Below are positions 9,769 through 17,583 of a stretch of DNA of 63,311 nt, one piece after another; the first letter of the stretch is position 1, and every line of letters starts with the position of its first letter. The position numbers were made by a program, and so were the translations under genes. The stretch lies in assembly GCA_003569365.1 (NCBI GenBank), contig BGOS01000008.1:1-63311 (forward strand), given 5' to 3'. The notes below the pieces were generated by a model. The model ran no database searches, was not told the origin of the DNA, and saw nothing but the letters and a program-made list of their open reading frames with translations. The stretch comes from Anaerolineaceae bacterium. GTDB taxonomy: Bacteria; Chloroflexota; Anaerolineae; Anaerolineales; UBA11657.

Positions 9769-11195
9769 TTCGCGGCGTGATTTTTGATTTGGGGGATACG
9801 CTGATCCTTGGGCGCAGCGCGGCGGACTCGGGCGCCATCTGGGAAAGCATGGCTGCCGGCTTGACGGCTTGGCTGCAACAAAACACAAACACGCTGCCGG
9901 ACCCGGCAGTCTTCCGGCAGCGCTTCTTGCATCACAGCGCCCAGGACAAACTGCGCCGCGACGTAACGCATGTGGAATACAGCACAGCGGCAATTCTGGC
10001 GCAGGTATACACGGAGCTGGGCTGGCCGCTGCCCGCTCCTGCCCAGGCTGCTGCTGCGCTGCATGCCTGCTACGCACCCACCGAGGAACAATGGGAGCCC
10101 ATGCCGGGCGTGCACCAAATGCTGCAAGAGTTGCAGCACGCAGGCTGCCGCCTGGCAATCGTTTCCAATGCGGGAGACAGCGCCAATGTGCAGCGCCTGG
10201 TTGACCGCCACAATCTGCGCGCATATTTTGACCCGCTTGTGATCTCCGCTGATTTGGGCATCCGCAAACCGGATGCGCGCATATTTGCTGCGCTGCTAAA
10301 CCAGTGGCAACTGCCACCAGCGCAGGTGGCCATGGTGGGCGACACGCTGGCTGCGGATGTGCTGGGCGCGCACAACGCCGGGTTGCGCTCGGTCTGGCTG
10401 CGCACGCGCGCAGCCCGCGCCGACAACGTGGCGCACACAGCCGGCATAATTCCAGATGCCGCCATCGACACACTGGCCGAGCTGCCCGCCGTGCTGCGCA
10501 ACCTGCCGCAACACGCGCAGCGCGAGCCAAAGTTGTCGATCATCATCCCGGTGTTCAATGAAGCTGCCACAATTGTGCAGCTGGTGGAACGCGTGCGGCG
10601 CGTGCCGCTGCGCATCGAGCTGGTGCTCGTAAACGACGCCTCCACAGATGGCTCGCGGGCATTGCTGGATCAGCTGGCCAACGCGCCTGACACAGTCATA
10701 ATTCATCATGCATTGAATCGCGGCAAGGGCACAGCAATTGCCAGCGGGCTGGCTGCAGCCAGCGGTGCGGTGGCCGTCATTCAAGATGCCGATCTTGAGT
10801 ATGACCCGCAGGATTTTGTGCGCATGCTGGTACCCATTCGCGAAGGCCGCGCCCAGGTGGTATACGGTGCGCGCAACCTTGAAAGCCAGCGCCCGCTGAT
10901 GCGCTTCGGCAACCAACTGTTGAGTGCGCTGACGCGCATGTTGTACGGCTCACAATTGTCAGACATGGAAACCTGCTACAAGATGATGTCGCGGGCAGTG
11001 TACCTGACGCTGGCTTTGGAGTGCCGGCGCTTTGATGTGGAGGCAGAAATTACGGCGAAGGTGCTGCGCGCAGGGCATCACATTCTCGAGGTGCCCATCA
11101 GCTACACCGCCCGCTACGAGAATAAAAAACTGTCGCCAACGGACGGCTTGCCAGCCTTGTGGGCGCTGCTTAAGTACCGCTTCTTCAGCCGCTAA
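9765..11195 (+). CDS. fusion of HAD-superfamily phosphatase and GT2 glycosyltransferase
   Basis: 476-aa continuous protein. Residues about 1-225 form a HAD hydrolase with all four motifs: VIFDLGDTL, IVSNAG, KPDARIF and MVGDTLAADVLGA. Residues about 245-476 form a GT-A-fold family 2 transferase beginning LSIIIPVFNEAATIVQLV, with the metal-site DADLEYD and the SDMETCYKMM segment typical of dolichol-phosphate-mannose-synthase-like enzymes. The junction (LRNLPQHAQREPK) shows no sign of frameshift, and the start overlaps the preceding stop. The pairing suggests coupled dephosphorylation and glycosyl transfer, or simply co-expression; the substrate is not known. Confidence 0.88.
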   Translation: MIRGVIFDLGDTLILGRSAADSGAIWESMAAGLTAWLQQNTNTLPDPAVFRQRFLHHSAQDKLRRDVTHVEYSTAAILAQVYTELGWPLPAPAQAAAALHACYAPTEEQWEPMPGVHQMLQELQHAGCRLAIVSNAGDSANVQRLVDRHNLRAYFDPLVISADLGIRKPDARIFAALLNQWQLPPAQVAMVGDTLAADVLGAHNAGLRSVWLRTRAARADNVAHTAGIIPDAAIDTLAELPAVLRNLPQHAQREPKLSIIIPVFNEAATIVQLVERVRRVPLRIELVLVNDASTDGSRALLDQLANAPDTVIIHHALNRGKGTAIASGLAAASGAVAVIQDADLEYDPQDFVRMLVPIREGRAQVVYGARNLESQRPLMRFGNQLLSALTRMLYGSQLSDMETCYKMMSRAVYLTLALECRRFDVEAEITAKVLRAGHHILEVPISYTARYENKKLSPTDGLPALWALLKYRFFSR

Positions 11196-11220
11196 ATCGT
11201 GCATGCCAGGGTGATTCGCA

Positions 11221-12630
11221 ATGGATTTGTTTGAGCATGGGCTGCAGCAGCGCTTGCGCAGCGAGGCACCGCTGGCTGCGCGCATGCGTCCGCGCACGGT
11301 GGCGGAATTTGTTGGCCACGCGGAAATAATCGGCGAAGGCCGCCTGCTGCGGCGCGCTATTGAAGCCGACCGCCTCTTCTCCTCCATCTTGCTGTGGGGC
11401 CCGCCGGGCAGCGGAAAAACCACGCTCGCCAATGTAATTGCCAACAGCACACGCGCGCACTTTGCCACGCTCAGCGCTGTGTTGAGCGGCTTGCCAGCAC
11501 TGCGGGAAGAGATTGCGGCCGCCCAGGAGCGCCGTGCGCTGCATGGCACGCGCACGCTGCTGTTTGTGGACGAGGTGCACCGCTGGAACAAAGCGCAGCA
11601 AGATGCACTGCTGCCGCACGTGGAGAACGGCACCTTCGTGCTGATTGGCGCCACCACCGAAAACCCATATTTTGAGGTGATTGGCGCGCTGCTCTCGCGC
11701 TCGCGTATTTTTCAACTGCATGCGCTGCAAGACGCGGATATTGCGCTGCTGCTGGAGCGGGCTTTGCAGGACGCGTTGCGCGGCTATGGCAGCCGCCAAG
11801 TGTCTGTGGCTGAACAGGCGCTGGCACACCTGGTCAAGGTGGCCGGCGGCGATGCCCGCAACGCATTGAATGCGCTTGAGCTGGCAGTGGAATCGACGCC
11901 ACCTGACGCAGATGGTGTTGTGCGCATCTCACTCGCCGTGGCGCAGGAATCAATCCAGCAGCGCGCGGTCTTGTACGACAAAGACGGTGACGCACACTAC
12001 GACACCGTCAGCGCGCTCATCAAATCCGTGCGCGGATCTGATCCGGACGCGGCGCTGTTCTGGCTGGCCAAGATGCTCTACGCTGGCGAATCGCCGCGCT
12101 TCATCATGCGCCGGCTGCTGATTCTGGCGGGCGAAGACATCGGGCTGGCCGACCCGATGGCATTAGTTGTCGCCAGCGCAGCTGCGCATGCATTTGAATT
12201 TGTGGGCATGCCAGAGGGCGTGTACCCGCTGGTGGAGGCCACTTTGTATCTGGCCACCGCGCCAAAATCCAACACTGCCACCCACTACTTCAAAGCGCAG
12301 CAAACAGTGATGACCGAAGGCGCGCAGGAAGTGCCGCTGCATTTGCGCGACACCAACCGGGACGGCGCCAAGCTGGGGCACGGCGCGGGCTACATCTATC
12401 CGCACGAACGCGCGGGACACCACGCTGGCCAGCAGTACCTGCCGGCCGCACTGCTGGGCACCTACTTCTACCGGCCTTCAGCAGAGGGTTATGAGGTGGC
12501 TGTGGCCGAGCGCCTTGCGCGCTGGCGCAGTGCGCAGCGCGCTGCGTTGGGCATCACCGCCACCAGCGAGCCGGCTGACCTGAACGAGCAGCAAATCCTT
12601 GCGCTCAAACGCCAGCTGGGCACTGGTTAG
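11221..12630 (+). CDS. rarA: replication-associated recombination protein A (RarA/MgsA AAA+ ATPase)
   Basis: 469-aa AAA+ ATPase of the RarA/MgsA/WRNIP1 family that acts at stalled replication forks. After a short N-terminal segment (APLAARMRPRTVAEFVGH) it has Walker A GPPGSGKTT and Walker B LLFVDEVHRW. The sensor region GATTENPYFEV is followed by the C-terminal tetramerisation domain with DKDGDAHYDTVSALIKS and RRLLILAGEDIGLADP. Full length. It begins 26 nt after the HAD-GT2 stop and is probably in the same transcript. Confidence 0.95.
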   Translation: MDLFEHGLQQRLRSEAPLAARMRPRTVAEFVGHAEIIGEGRLLRRAIEADRLFSSILLWGPPGSGKTTLANVIANSTRAHFATLSAVLSGLPALREEIAAAQERRALHGTRTLLFVDEVHRWNKAQQDALLPHVENGTFVLIGATTENPYFEVIGALLSRSRIFQLHALQDADIALLLERALQDALRGYGSRQVSVAEQALAHLVKVAGGDARNALNALELAVESTPPDADGVVRISLAVAQESIQQRAVLYDKDGDAHYDTVSALIKSVRGSDPDAALFWLAKMLYAGESPRFIMRRLLILAGEDIGLADPMALVVASAAAHAFEFVGMPEGVYPLVEATLYLATAPKSNTATHYFKAQQTVMTEGAQEVPLHLRDTNRDGAKLGHGAGYIYPHERAGHHAGQQYLPAALLGTYFYRPSAEGYEVAVAERLARWRSAQRAALGITATSEPADLNEQQILALKRQLGTG

Positions 12631-12669
12631 CCAAACGCCAGCTAGCAGTACGGCTGCGCCGGAAGTTTC

Positions 12670-12698
12670 TTGGCGGTGCCAGTATTCCCAACTAAACT
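12670..12698 (+). promoter_or_regulatory. promoter of the DoxX-like gene (leaderless arrangement)
   Basis: TTGGCG at 12670-12675, 17-nt spacer, TAAACT at 12693-12698. The ATG at 12705 lies where transcription should start (+7 from the end of the -10 box). No ribosome site can fit, so a leaderless mRNA is predicted. Confidence 0.6.
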
Positions 12699-12704
12699 CC
12701 GCAC

Positions 12705-13247
12705 ATGAAAAAACTATGGGCCAAGGCAGACGCAATTGATGCACGCATTACGCGCTGGATGGCAGCGCAGGGCATCCGCTTGTTGCGCATCAGCCTCGGG
12801 GTTGTGTTCATGTGGTTTGGCGCGCTCAAGTTTTTTGCCGGCCTCAGCCCCGCGCAAGACCTTGCCACCCGCACCATCAGCATGCTCACCTTTGGCCGCA
12901 TCGCGCCTGACACCGCGCTATTGCTGCTGGCAACCTGGGAATGCCTGATCGGTCTCGGTCTCATCCTGGGCATCTTCATGCGCGCCACATTGCTGCTGTT
13001 GTGGGTGCAAATGCTTGGCACAATCACGCCACTGATCTTCTTTCCCCAAGAAACTTTTGCGCAAATTCCCTACGCACCCACGCTGGAAGGGCAGTACATT
13101 ATCAAGAACATTGTTTTGGTGAGCGCGGGAATTGTGATTGGCGCGACCGTGCGTGGCGGCCGCCTCACGCCGGGAGCTGGTGGCCAACTCCCGCCAGCTG
13201 CCGGAATGCCGGCGGCTGCGGTTGAACCGCCTGACGGCGCGCGCTGA
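12705..13247 (+). CDS. DoxX-like integral membrane protein
   Basis: 180-aa membrane protein with about four hydrophobic helices: GIRLLRISLGVVFMWFGALKF, TALLLLATWECLIGLGLILGIF, ATLLLLWVQMLGTITPLIFF and IIKNIVLVSAGIVIGATV. The GVVFMWFGALKFF segment and the layout match the DoxX/YkgB-type family of small quinone-associated or redox-linked membrane proteins. The precise function is unknown. The C-terminal tail is Gly/Pro/Ala-rich and cytoplasmic or disordered. It is monocistronic, with its own promoter. Confidence 0.8.
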   Translation: MKKLWAKADAIDARITRWMAAQGIRLLRISLGVVFMWFGALKFFAGLSPAQDLATRTISMLTFGRIAPDTALLLLATWECLIGLGLILGIFMRATLLLLWVQMLGTITPLIFFPQETFAQIPYAPTLEGQYIIKNIVLVSAGIVIGATVRGGRLTPGAGGQLPPAAGMPAAAVEPPDGAR

Positions 13248-13630
13248 CCACTCCCGTTCCCGCTGTTAATTCTGCGAGGGGTGCACCCGCAAGACCGACA
13301 ACTTCACCTAAGCAAACCGTTGATTATTGGGTCGAGTTTTCCGAGCCAATCTTTTCATCTGTTAAGTAGCGAGGCATGTTGCTGAGGGATGGTGAACTTG
13401 GAAGTTCTCACAACAATGAGTTTGCAATCGGTCAGCGTGGGCAGCGGGATGTACACGGGCAGCTTCAAAAGCGTGAGTTGTGCCGTGCCCGGCGCAAATC
13501 AGTATTGCCGGCCCCAAAATTGCGGCTTTCGCCTGCAATGATCTTGATGTTCGACTAGCGGAATTCCGTGAGCTTCCGCTTGCTGACGATGCACACAGCA
13601 CATGCGAGTGCTGTGCGTTTGCGCTGTTCC
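13248..13630. other. gap without recognised gene
   Basis: About 380 nt between the DoxX-like stop and the converging TPR gene. Short open frames exist on both strands, including a 41-codon frame at 13416-13541 with three cysteines. None has a ribosome site or recognisable similarity. No terminator hairpin with a T run is evident. Confidence 0.4.
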
Positions 13631-14158
13631 TCAACCAACCAAAAGCTGCGCGGGTTTTGGCGGTGCGGGAACGGGTATTGTGTTTGGCTCCAAGGTTGGA
13701 GTCACCAGCGCTGGTGCTGCGGGTGGAGGAACAGGCGTGGCCATAGCGGGTGAAATGGTGCGCGGCTCATGCGCAGGTACCGGCGGACCGGCCGCAAGGC
13801 TCACTACAGCAACCAGCATTAGCCACATACTCGCTGTGGCACAGGCAGCCAAGACATACAACGCCCACGGGCGAGCGCGTCGCGCAGGCAGCCGCCGGAT
13901 GGGTTGCATCCTTATCGGCTCTGCGGGGACCGACGGCAAATTGTTTTCAATATCATCGGGATTCTGATCAGCTTCCGGTACTCCCTGCCGCAAAGCCTGT
14001 TCACCCAATCGCGCCAGCAGCATCCACCCCTGTACATTTTGCGGATCGCACTCCACAAGTTGTGCAAGCATCTGGCGCGCGCGGGTAAACTGGCGGCGCT
14101 GCACATACTCCCGGGCGGTTTTTAGCAGCTCCGCCGGAGATTGCGCTTGCGCTATCAT
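13631..14158 (-). CDS. TPR-like membrane-anchored protein with proline-rich tail
   Basis: 175 aa if started at the ATG at 14158 (MIAQAQSPAELL). The N-terminal part is a tetratricopeptide-like pair of helices (AREYVQRRQFTRARQMLAQL followed by DPQNVQGWMLLARLGEQAL). A basic stretch RRLPARRARP precedes a single transmembrane helix (WALYVLAACATASMWLMLV) and a Pro/Val/Thr-rich extracytoplasmic tail. The frame stays open upstream to 14344, but that part is low-complexity-free and unlike the family. Likely a scaffold or assembly protein; no specific role can be given. Confidence 0.65.
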   Translation of the reverse strand: MIAQAQSPAELLKTAREYVQRRQFTRARQMLAQLVECDPQNVQGWMLLARLGEQALRQGVPEADQNPDDIENNLPSVPAEPIRMQPIRRLPARRARPWALYVLAACATASMWLMLVAVVSLAAGPPVPAHEPRTISPAMATPVPPPAAPALVTPTLEPNTIPVPAPPKPAQLLVG

Positions 14159-14321
14159 GGGCGGATGCTCATCGGCCTGCACGGGCGGCAGTGCTCCATA
14201 GCCCTGCAGCGTGCTGGCCGTCTGCTCACCGCCCGCATTAAATTTTGTTGGAATTGCCGCTTTTCTCCCCCCATAGTTTTCGTCACATGCGCGTGAATGT
14301 GCACTGGCAAGCGGATGCTTT

Positions 14322-14957
14322 ATGCGAACTTTAGCTTTAAGCAAGCGCCAGCGCCGGTTTGCCGTGATCAGCGTGTGCCTGGTACTGCTGATTTCAGGCG
14401 GATACGCGGCACGGCGGCCACTGCTCGCCAGCCCGGCGGTTTATCTGCGCATCGAGGATCCGCTGCGCCCCGCCGACCTGATTGCCGTGATGCCCAGCGA
14501 ATGGCAGGGAGTGGACTATGGCATCGAGCTGTATAAAAAGGGTTACGCACCGAAGTTGATGCTGATTGGCGGCTATCCCTTTGAGTTTTTGCAGAAAGAT
14601 GGTCCATCGTTTCGTGTGGTCAAGATGGATTGGGAGCAGGTGGCGCGGGGTATTGCGCTGCAAGCGGGCGTGCCAGACGATGCGATATTGACGCGCGGCG
14701 GCAGCAGCACGTATGAACAGGCGCGCCAGTTTGTTGATTTTGCTGAAGCCAGCCACCTGAAAACTGTGATTATTGTCACTGACGATGTGCATCCGCGGCG
14801 CATCAGCTGGTCGGTGGCCAAATTCCCTGCCAGCGCGCAGCTGGAGTTAATTTACAGCCCCATAGCCCGCAGCATCTATTTACCTCAAGAGCAGTATTTT
14901 TATAATCGGTGGTGGCAATCTGAGGATGGTGCGAAAAAGTATTTTCTGAATATGTGA
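14322..14957 (+). CDS. YdcF/ElyC-type DUF218 family protein
   Basis: 211 aa, N-terminal transmembrane anchor (RFAVISVCLVLLISGGYAA), then the DUF218 Rossmann-like domain. Diagnostic parts are LRPADLIAVMPSEWQGVDYG, the YKKGYAPKLMLIGGYPFE strand-loop, GGSSTYEQARQ and LKTVIIVTDDVHPRR. Relatives act in envelope biogenesis (ElyC) or as uncharacterised factors with a nucleotide-like pocket. Divergent from the TPR gene, with about 160 nt of shared upstream DNA. Confidence 0.85.
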   Translation: MRTLALSKRQRRFAVISVCLVLLISGGYAARRPLLASPAVYLRIEDPLRPADLIAVMPSEWQGVDYGIELYKKGYAPKLMLIGGYPFEFLQKDGPSFRVVKMDWEQVARGIALQAGVPDDAILTRGGSSTYEQARQFVDFAEASHLKTVIIVTDDVHPRRISWSVAKFPASAQLELIYSPIARSIYLPQEQYFYNRWWQSEDGAKKYFLNM

Positions 14958-15005
14958 AGCTGGGCTACTACCTCGCTTTTGGCAGCCGCTAGCGCAGCGC
15001 CAACT

Positions 15006-16121
15006 ATGCGACTCGCAATCAATGGTTGGTTTTTGGAGCCAACCCACACTGGTTCCAGCCAGTACCTGCATGGCCTGCTGGCACACCTGCCGGCGGCCGC
15101 TCCCGAACTTGAACTGCATGTGATTGCGCCCGCCGCACTTGGCGAAGCGCCGAAGCTGCCGGATGGCATCCACTTGCACCATGCCGGTACTGGCCGTGGG
15201 CACGTGAGCAAGCTGCTGTTTGAGCAGCTGCACTTCCCCCGCGCCGCACAGCGCCTCAACGCCCGCCTGATGCACGTTCCATATTGGGCGCCTCCACTGC
15301 GGGCTGCGCTGCCGTTTGTACTCACAGTGCACGATCTGATTCCCATGCTGGTGCCAGCCGAACGCGGCGGCTTGCTGGCGCGCCTGTATACCGCACTGGC
15401 GGCTGCGGCCACGCCAGGCGCCGCGCAGATAGTGGCAGACTCGCACAGTTCTGCGCGCGATATTCTGCGCCTGCTGCGCGTGGCGGAAAATAAGCTGCAC
15501 ACCGTACAGCTTGCGGCTGGTGTGCAGTTCACGCCGGTGCCGCAACTGCATGACGCCGCTGCCCGCGCGCGCTATGCACTGCCTGAAAGTTATGTGCTGT
15601 ACCTTGGCGGGTTTCAGCCGCGCAAGAATGTGGGCGCGCTGATTTCTGCCTGGACCTGGGCACACGGTCCGGTGGGCGACCAATACCCGCTGGTGATTGC
15701 CGGCGCACTGCCCGCGCACTCCACGCTTCAGCAAGATGCGCAGTCGTTAGATGTGGCGGAAAGTGTGCGCTTCATTGGCGCCGTGCGTGAGCAGGACAAA
15801 CCTGCCATCTATAGAGGTGCCACCTGCCTTGTCTACCCCTCTCTGTATGAAGGCTTTGGCCTGCCGCCGCTGGAAGCCATGGCATGCGGTGTGCCCGTGA
15901 TTACCAGCAACAGCAGCGCGCTGGGCGAAGTGGTGGGGGACGCTGCATATTTAGTGGCCGACCCGCACGATGCCCGCCAACTTGGCGCCGCCATTATTTC
16001 GCTGGTGGTGGATGGCAGCCTTGCGGATGATTTGCGCGCGCGCGGCCTGAAGCAGGCAGCCAAATTTAGCTGGCAGCGCACCGCAGCCGAAACTGCGCGC
16101 ATTTATAGATTGTGCATGTAA
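15006..16121 (+). CDS. glycosyltransferase family 4 (GT-B)
   Basis: 371-aa GT-B enzyme. The N-terminal acceptor domain starts MRLAINGWFLEPTHTGSSQY. The C-terminal nucleotide-sugar domain has YVLYLGGFQPRKNVG and the GT4 signature EGFGLPPLEAMACGVPVI with its glutamates. Retaining transferase using an NDP-sugar, cytoplasmic or membrane-peripheral, probably in surface polysaccharide or glycolipid synthesis. The start at 15006 leaves a 48-nt gap after the YdcF-like gene. Confidence 0.92.
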   Translation: MRLAINGWFLEPTHTGSSQYLHGLLAHLPAAAPELELHVIAPAALGEAPKLPDGIHLHHAGTGRGHVSKLLFEQLHFPRAAQRLNARLMHVPYWAPPLRAALPFVLTVHDLIPMLVPAERGGLLARLYTALAAAATPGAAQIVADSHSSARDILRLLRVAENKLHTVQLAAGVQFTPVPQLHDAAARARYALPESYVLYLGGFQPRKNVGALISAWTWAHGPVGDQYPLVIAGALPAHSTLQQDAQSLDVAESVRFIGAVREQDKPAIYRGATCLVYPSLYEGFGLPPLEAMACGVPVITSNSSALGEVVGDAAYLVADPHDARQLGAAIISLVVDGSLADDLRARGLKQAAKFSWQRTAAETARIYRLCM

Positions 16122-16234
16122 TTCGCCGCTTGGTTTGCACTCTCGCACAATTCCTGATAATCGCTGCTCCACCAGACTCTTCCCGCGGGTTGGTTGCCAA
16201 CGGGAACTGCATGCCAGCCGGATTGCGCTCGCGC

Positions 16235-16240
16235 TATACT
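16235..16240 (+). promoter_or_regulatory. -10 box of the DNA methyltransferase gene
   Basis: TATACT ends 12 nt before the ATG at 16253, predicting a leader of only about 6 nt. The -35 region is not recognisable. Confidence 0.4.
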
Positions 16241-16252
16241 GCCTAGCGTTTT

Positions 16253-17143
16253 ATGCCCAGCACTAAACTTCCAACTTCCAACACAGTTTTGCACGGCGAC
16301 AACCTGCAAGTGCTGCAGCAGCTGCCGTCCGCGTGCGTGCCGCTGATTTACATCGATCCGCCGTTTAATACCGGCAAACTGCAGCAGCGCACACAGCTGC
16401 GCACCCGGCGCAGCGCCAATGGCGACCGCACGGGCTTCCAAGGCCAGCGCTATGAAACATTGCGCGTTGGCTCACAGGCGTTTGGCGATGTCTTTGACGA
16501 CTACCTTGCGTTTTTGGAACCGCGCTTGCGCGAGGCGCACCGCGTGCTGGCGCCAGCGGGCTCGCTCTACTTTCACATCGACTACCGCGAGGTGCACTAC
16601 TGCAAGGTTTTGCTGGACGAAATATTCGGGCGCAGCAACTTCCTGAATGAAATCATCTGGGCGTATGACTACGGTGCGCGCGCCACCCGGCGCTGGCCAG
16701 CCAAGCATGACAACATCCTGATGTACGTGAAGGACGCCAAGCGCTATCACTTTGATACGGCAGCGGTGGCGCGCATTGCGTACATGGCGCCGGCGCTGGT
16801 GGGCCCGGAGAAAGCCGCGCGCGGCAAGCTGCCCACCGACACCTGGTGGCACACGATTGTGAGCCCAACCGGCAAGGAGAAAACCGGCTATCCCACACAA
16901 AAGCCGCTGGGGGTTTTGCGGCGCATCCTGCAGGCGTCATCGCGCCCCGGGGATCTGGTGCTCGATTTTTTTGCGGGCAGCGGCACCACGGGGGCAGCCG
17001 CCCTCGAGCTCGGCCGCAGCTTTCTTTTGGTGGATAGCAACCCGCAGGCTGTGGGTGTGATGCGCAAACGCTTTGCAAATCAAGCAGTCACATTTTTACG
17101 CGCCAGCAGCTGGTGTGCCAAAGCACCCCAACACGCATTATGA
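16253..17143 (+). CDS. site-specific DNA methyltransferase (beta-class, N6-adenine or N4-cytosine)
   Basis: 296-aa amino-methyltransferase with motif IV (YIDPPFNTG) before the SAM-binding motif I (LDFFAGSGTTGAAALELG), i.e. beta-class order. Between them lies HIDYREVHYCKVLLDEIFG and the GYPTQKPLGVLRRI motif that precedes the SAM site in this class. No restriction endonuclease gene is nearby, so it looks like an orphan methylase. Its last codons overlap the next start (ATGA at 17140-17143), implying translational coupling. Target sequence unknown. Confidence 0.92.
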   Translation: MPSTKLPTSNTVLHGDNLQVLQQLPSACVPLIYIDPPFNTGKLQQRTQLRTRRSANGDRTGFQGQRYETLRVGSQAFGDVFDDYLAFLEPRLREAHRVLAPAGSLYFHIDYREVHYCKVLLDEIFGRSNFLNEIIWAYDYGARATRRWPAKHDNILMYVKDAKRYHFDTAAVARIAYMAPALVGPEKAARGKLPTDTWWHTIVSPTGKEKTGYPTQKPLGVLRRILQASSRPGDLVLDFFAGSGTTGAAALELGRSFLLVDSNPQAVGVMRKRFANQAVTFLRASSWCAKAPQHAL

Positions 17144-17583
17144 GCCGCCTCATCAAACACGAGTCGGCCGGCAAACTGCGCACGCAACTGTGCAAGGCCG
17201 TGGGCCTGACGCTGCGAGAGTTGGCTGCGAATGCGCAGCCCGATGCTGCCGCGCGCGACATGGCAGCGTTTGTGGCGCTGTGCCTGCGCGAAATTGACGC
17301 CACCATCAACGAGAGCGTGGCAGCGTGGGAGAAGCGCGATTACTGGGTGAAGGCGGACCGCTTTCGGCTGGAGTGGCAATGGGCGGGGCACTACAGCGCT
17401 GCATTGACGCGCGCGCTGCTGGACAACAATGCTGCACTGCTGCCGGAGCAGCTGCTCAAGATCAGCGCGCGGCTGCAGGCTGTGAAGCTTCCGCTGCGCA
17501 ACACTGTGGGTGAGCCGTGGCACGGCGCGCTGCAGCGCCTGCGCGACACCGCCGGCAGCGCGCCCGCTCCGCGCGCAAATTAG
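17140..17583 (+). CDS. small uncharacterised protein coupled to the methyltransferase
   Basis: 147 aa, starts MSRLIKHESAGKLRTQLCKA at the ATGA overlap with the methyltransferase. Mostly helical and charged, with TLRELAANAQPDAAARDMAAF and EKRDYWVKADRFRLEWQWA. No signal or membrane segment. Not recognised. The ATGA coupling could mean a partner of the methylase, but relatives outside this setting cannot be excluded. Its stop overlaps the stop of the converging PEP-binding gene by 4 nt. Confidence 0.7.
   Translation: MSRLIKHESAGKLRTQLCKAVGLTLRELAANAQPDAAARDMAAFVALCLREIDATINESVAAWEKRDYWVKADRFRLEWQWAGHYSAALTRALLDNNAALLPEQLLKISARLQAVKLPLRNTVGEPWHGALQRLRDTAGSAPAPRAN

Noticed and set aside
9070-10530. 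A 486-codon open frame on the minus strand.
   Set aside because: It is antisense to the intact M23 and HAD-GT2 genes; high G+C creates long antisense frames, and its translation is Arg/Ala/Pro-rich with no family motifs.
13416-13541. A 41-codon plus-strand open frame with three cysteines.
   Set aside because: No ribosome site, no promoter at a sensible distance and no recognisable similarity.
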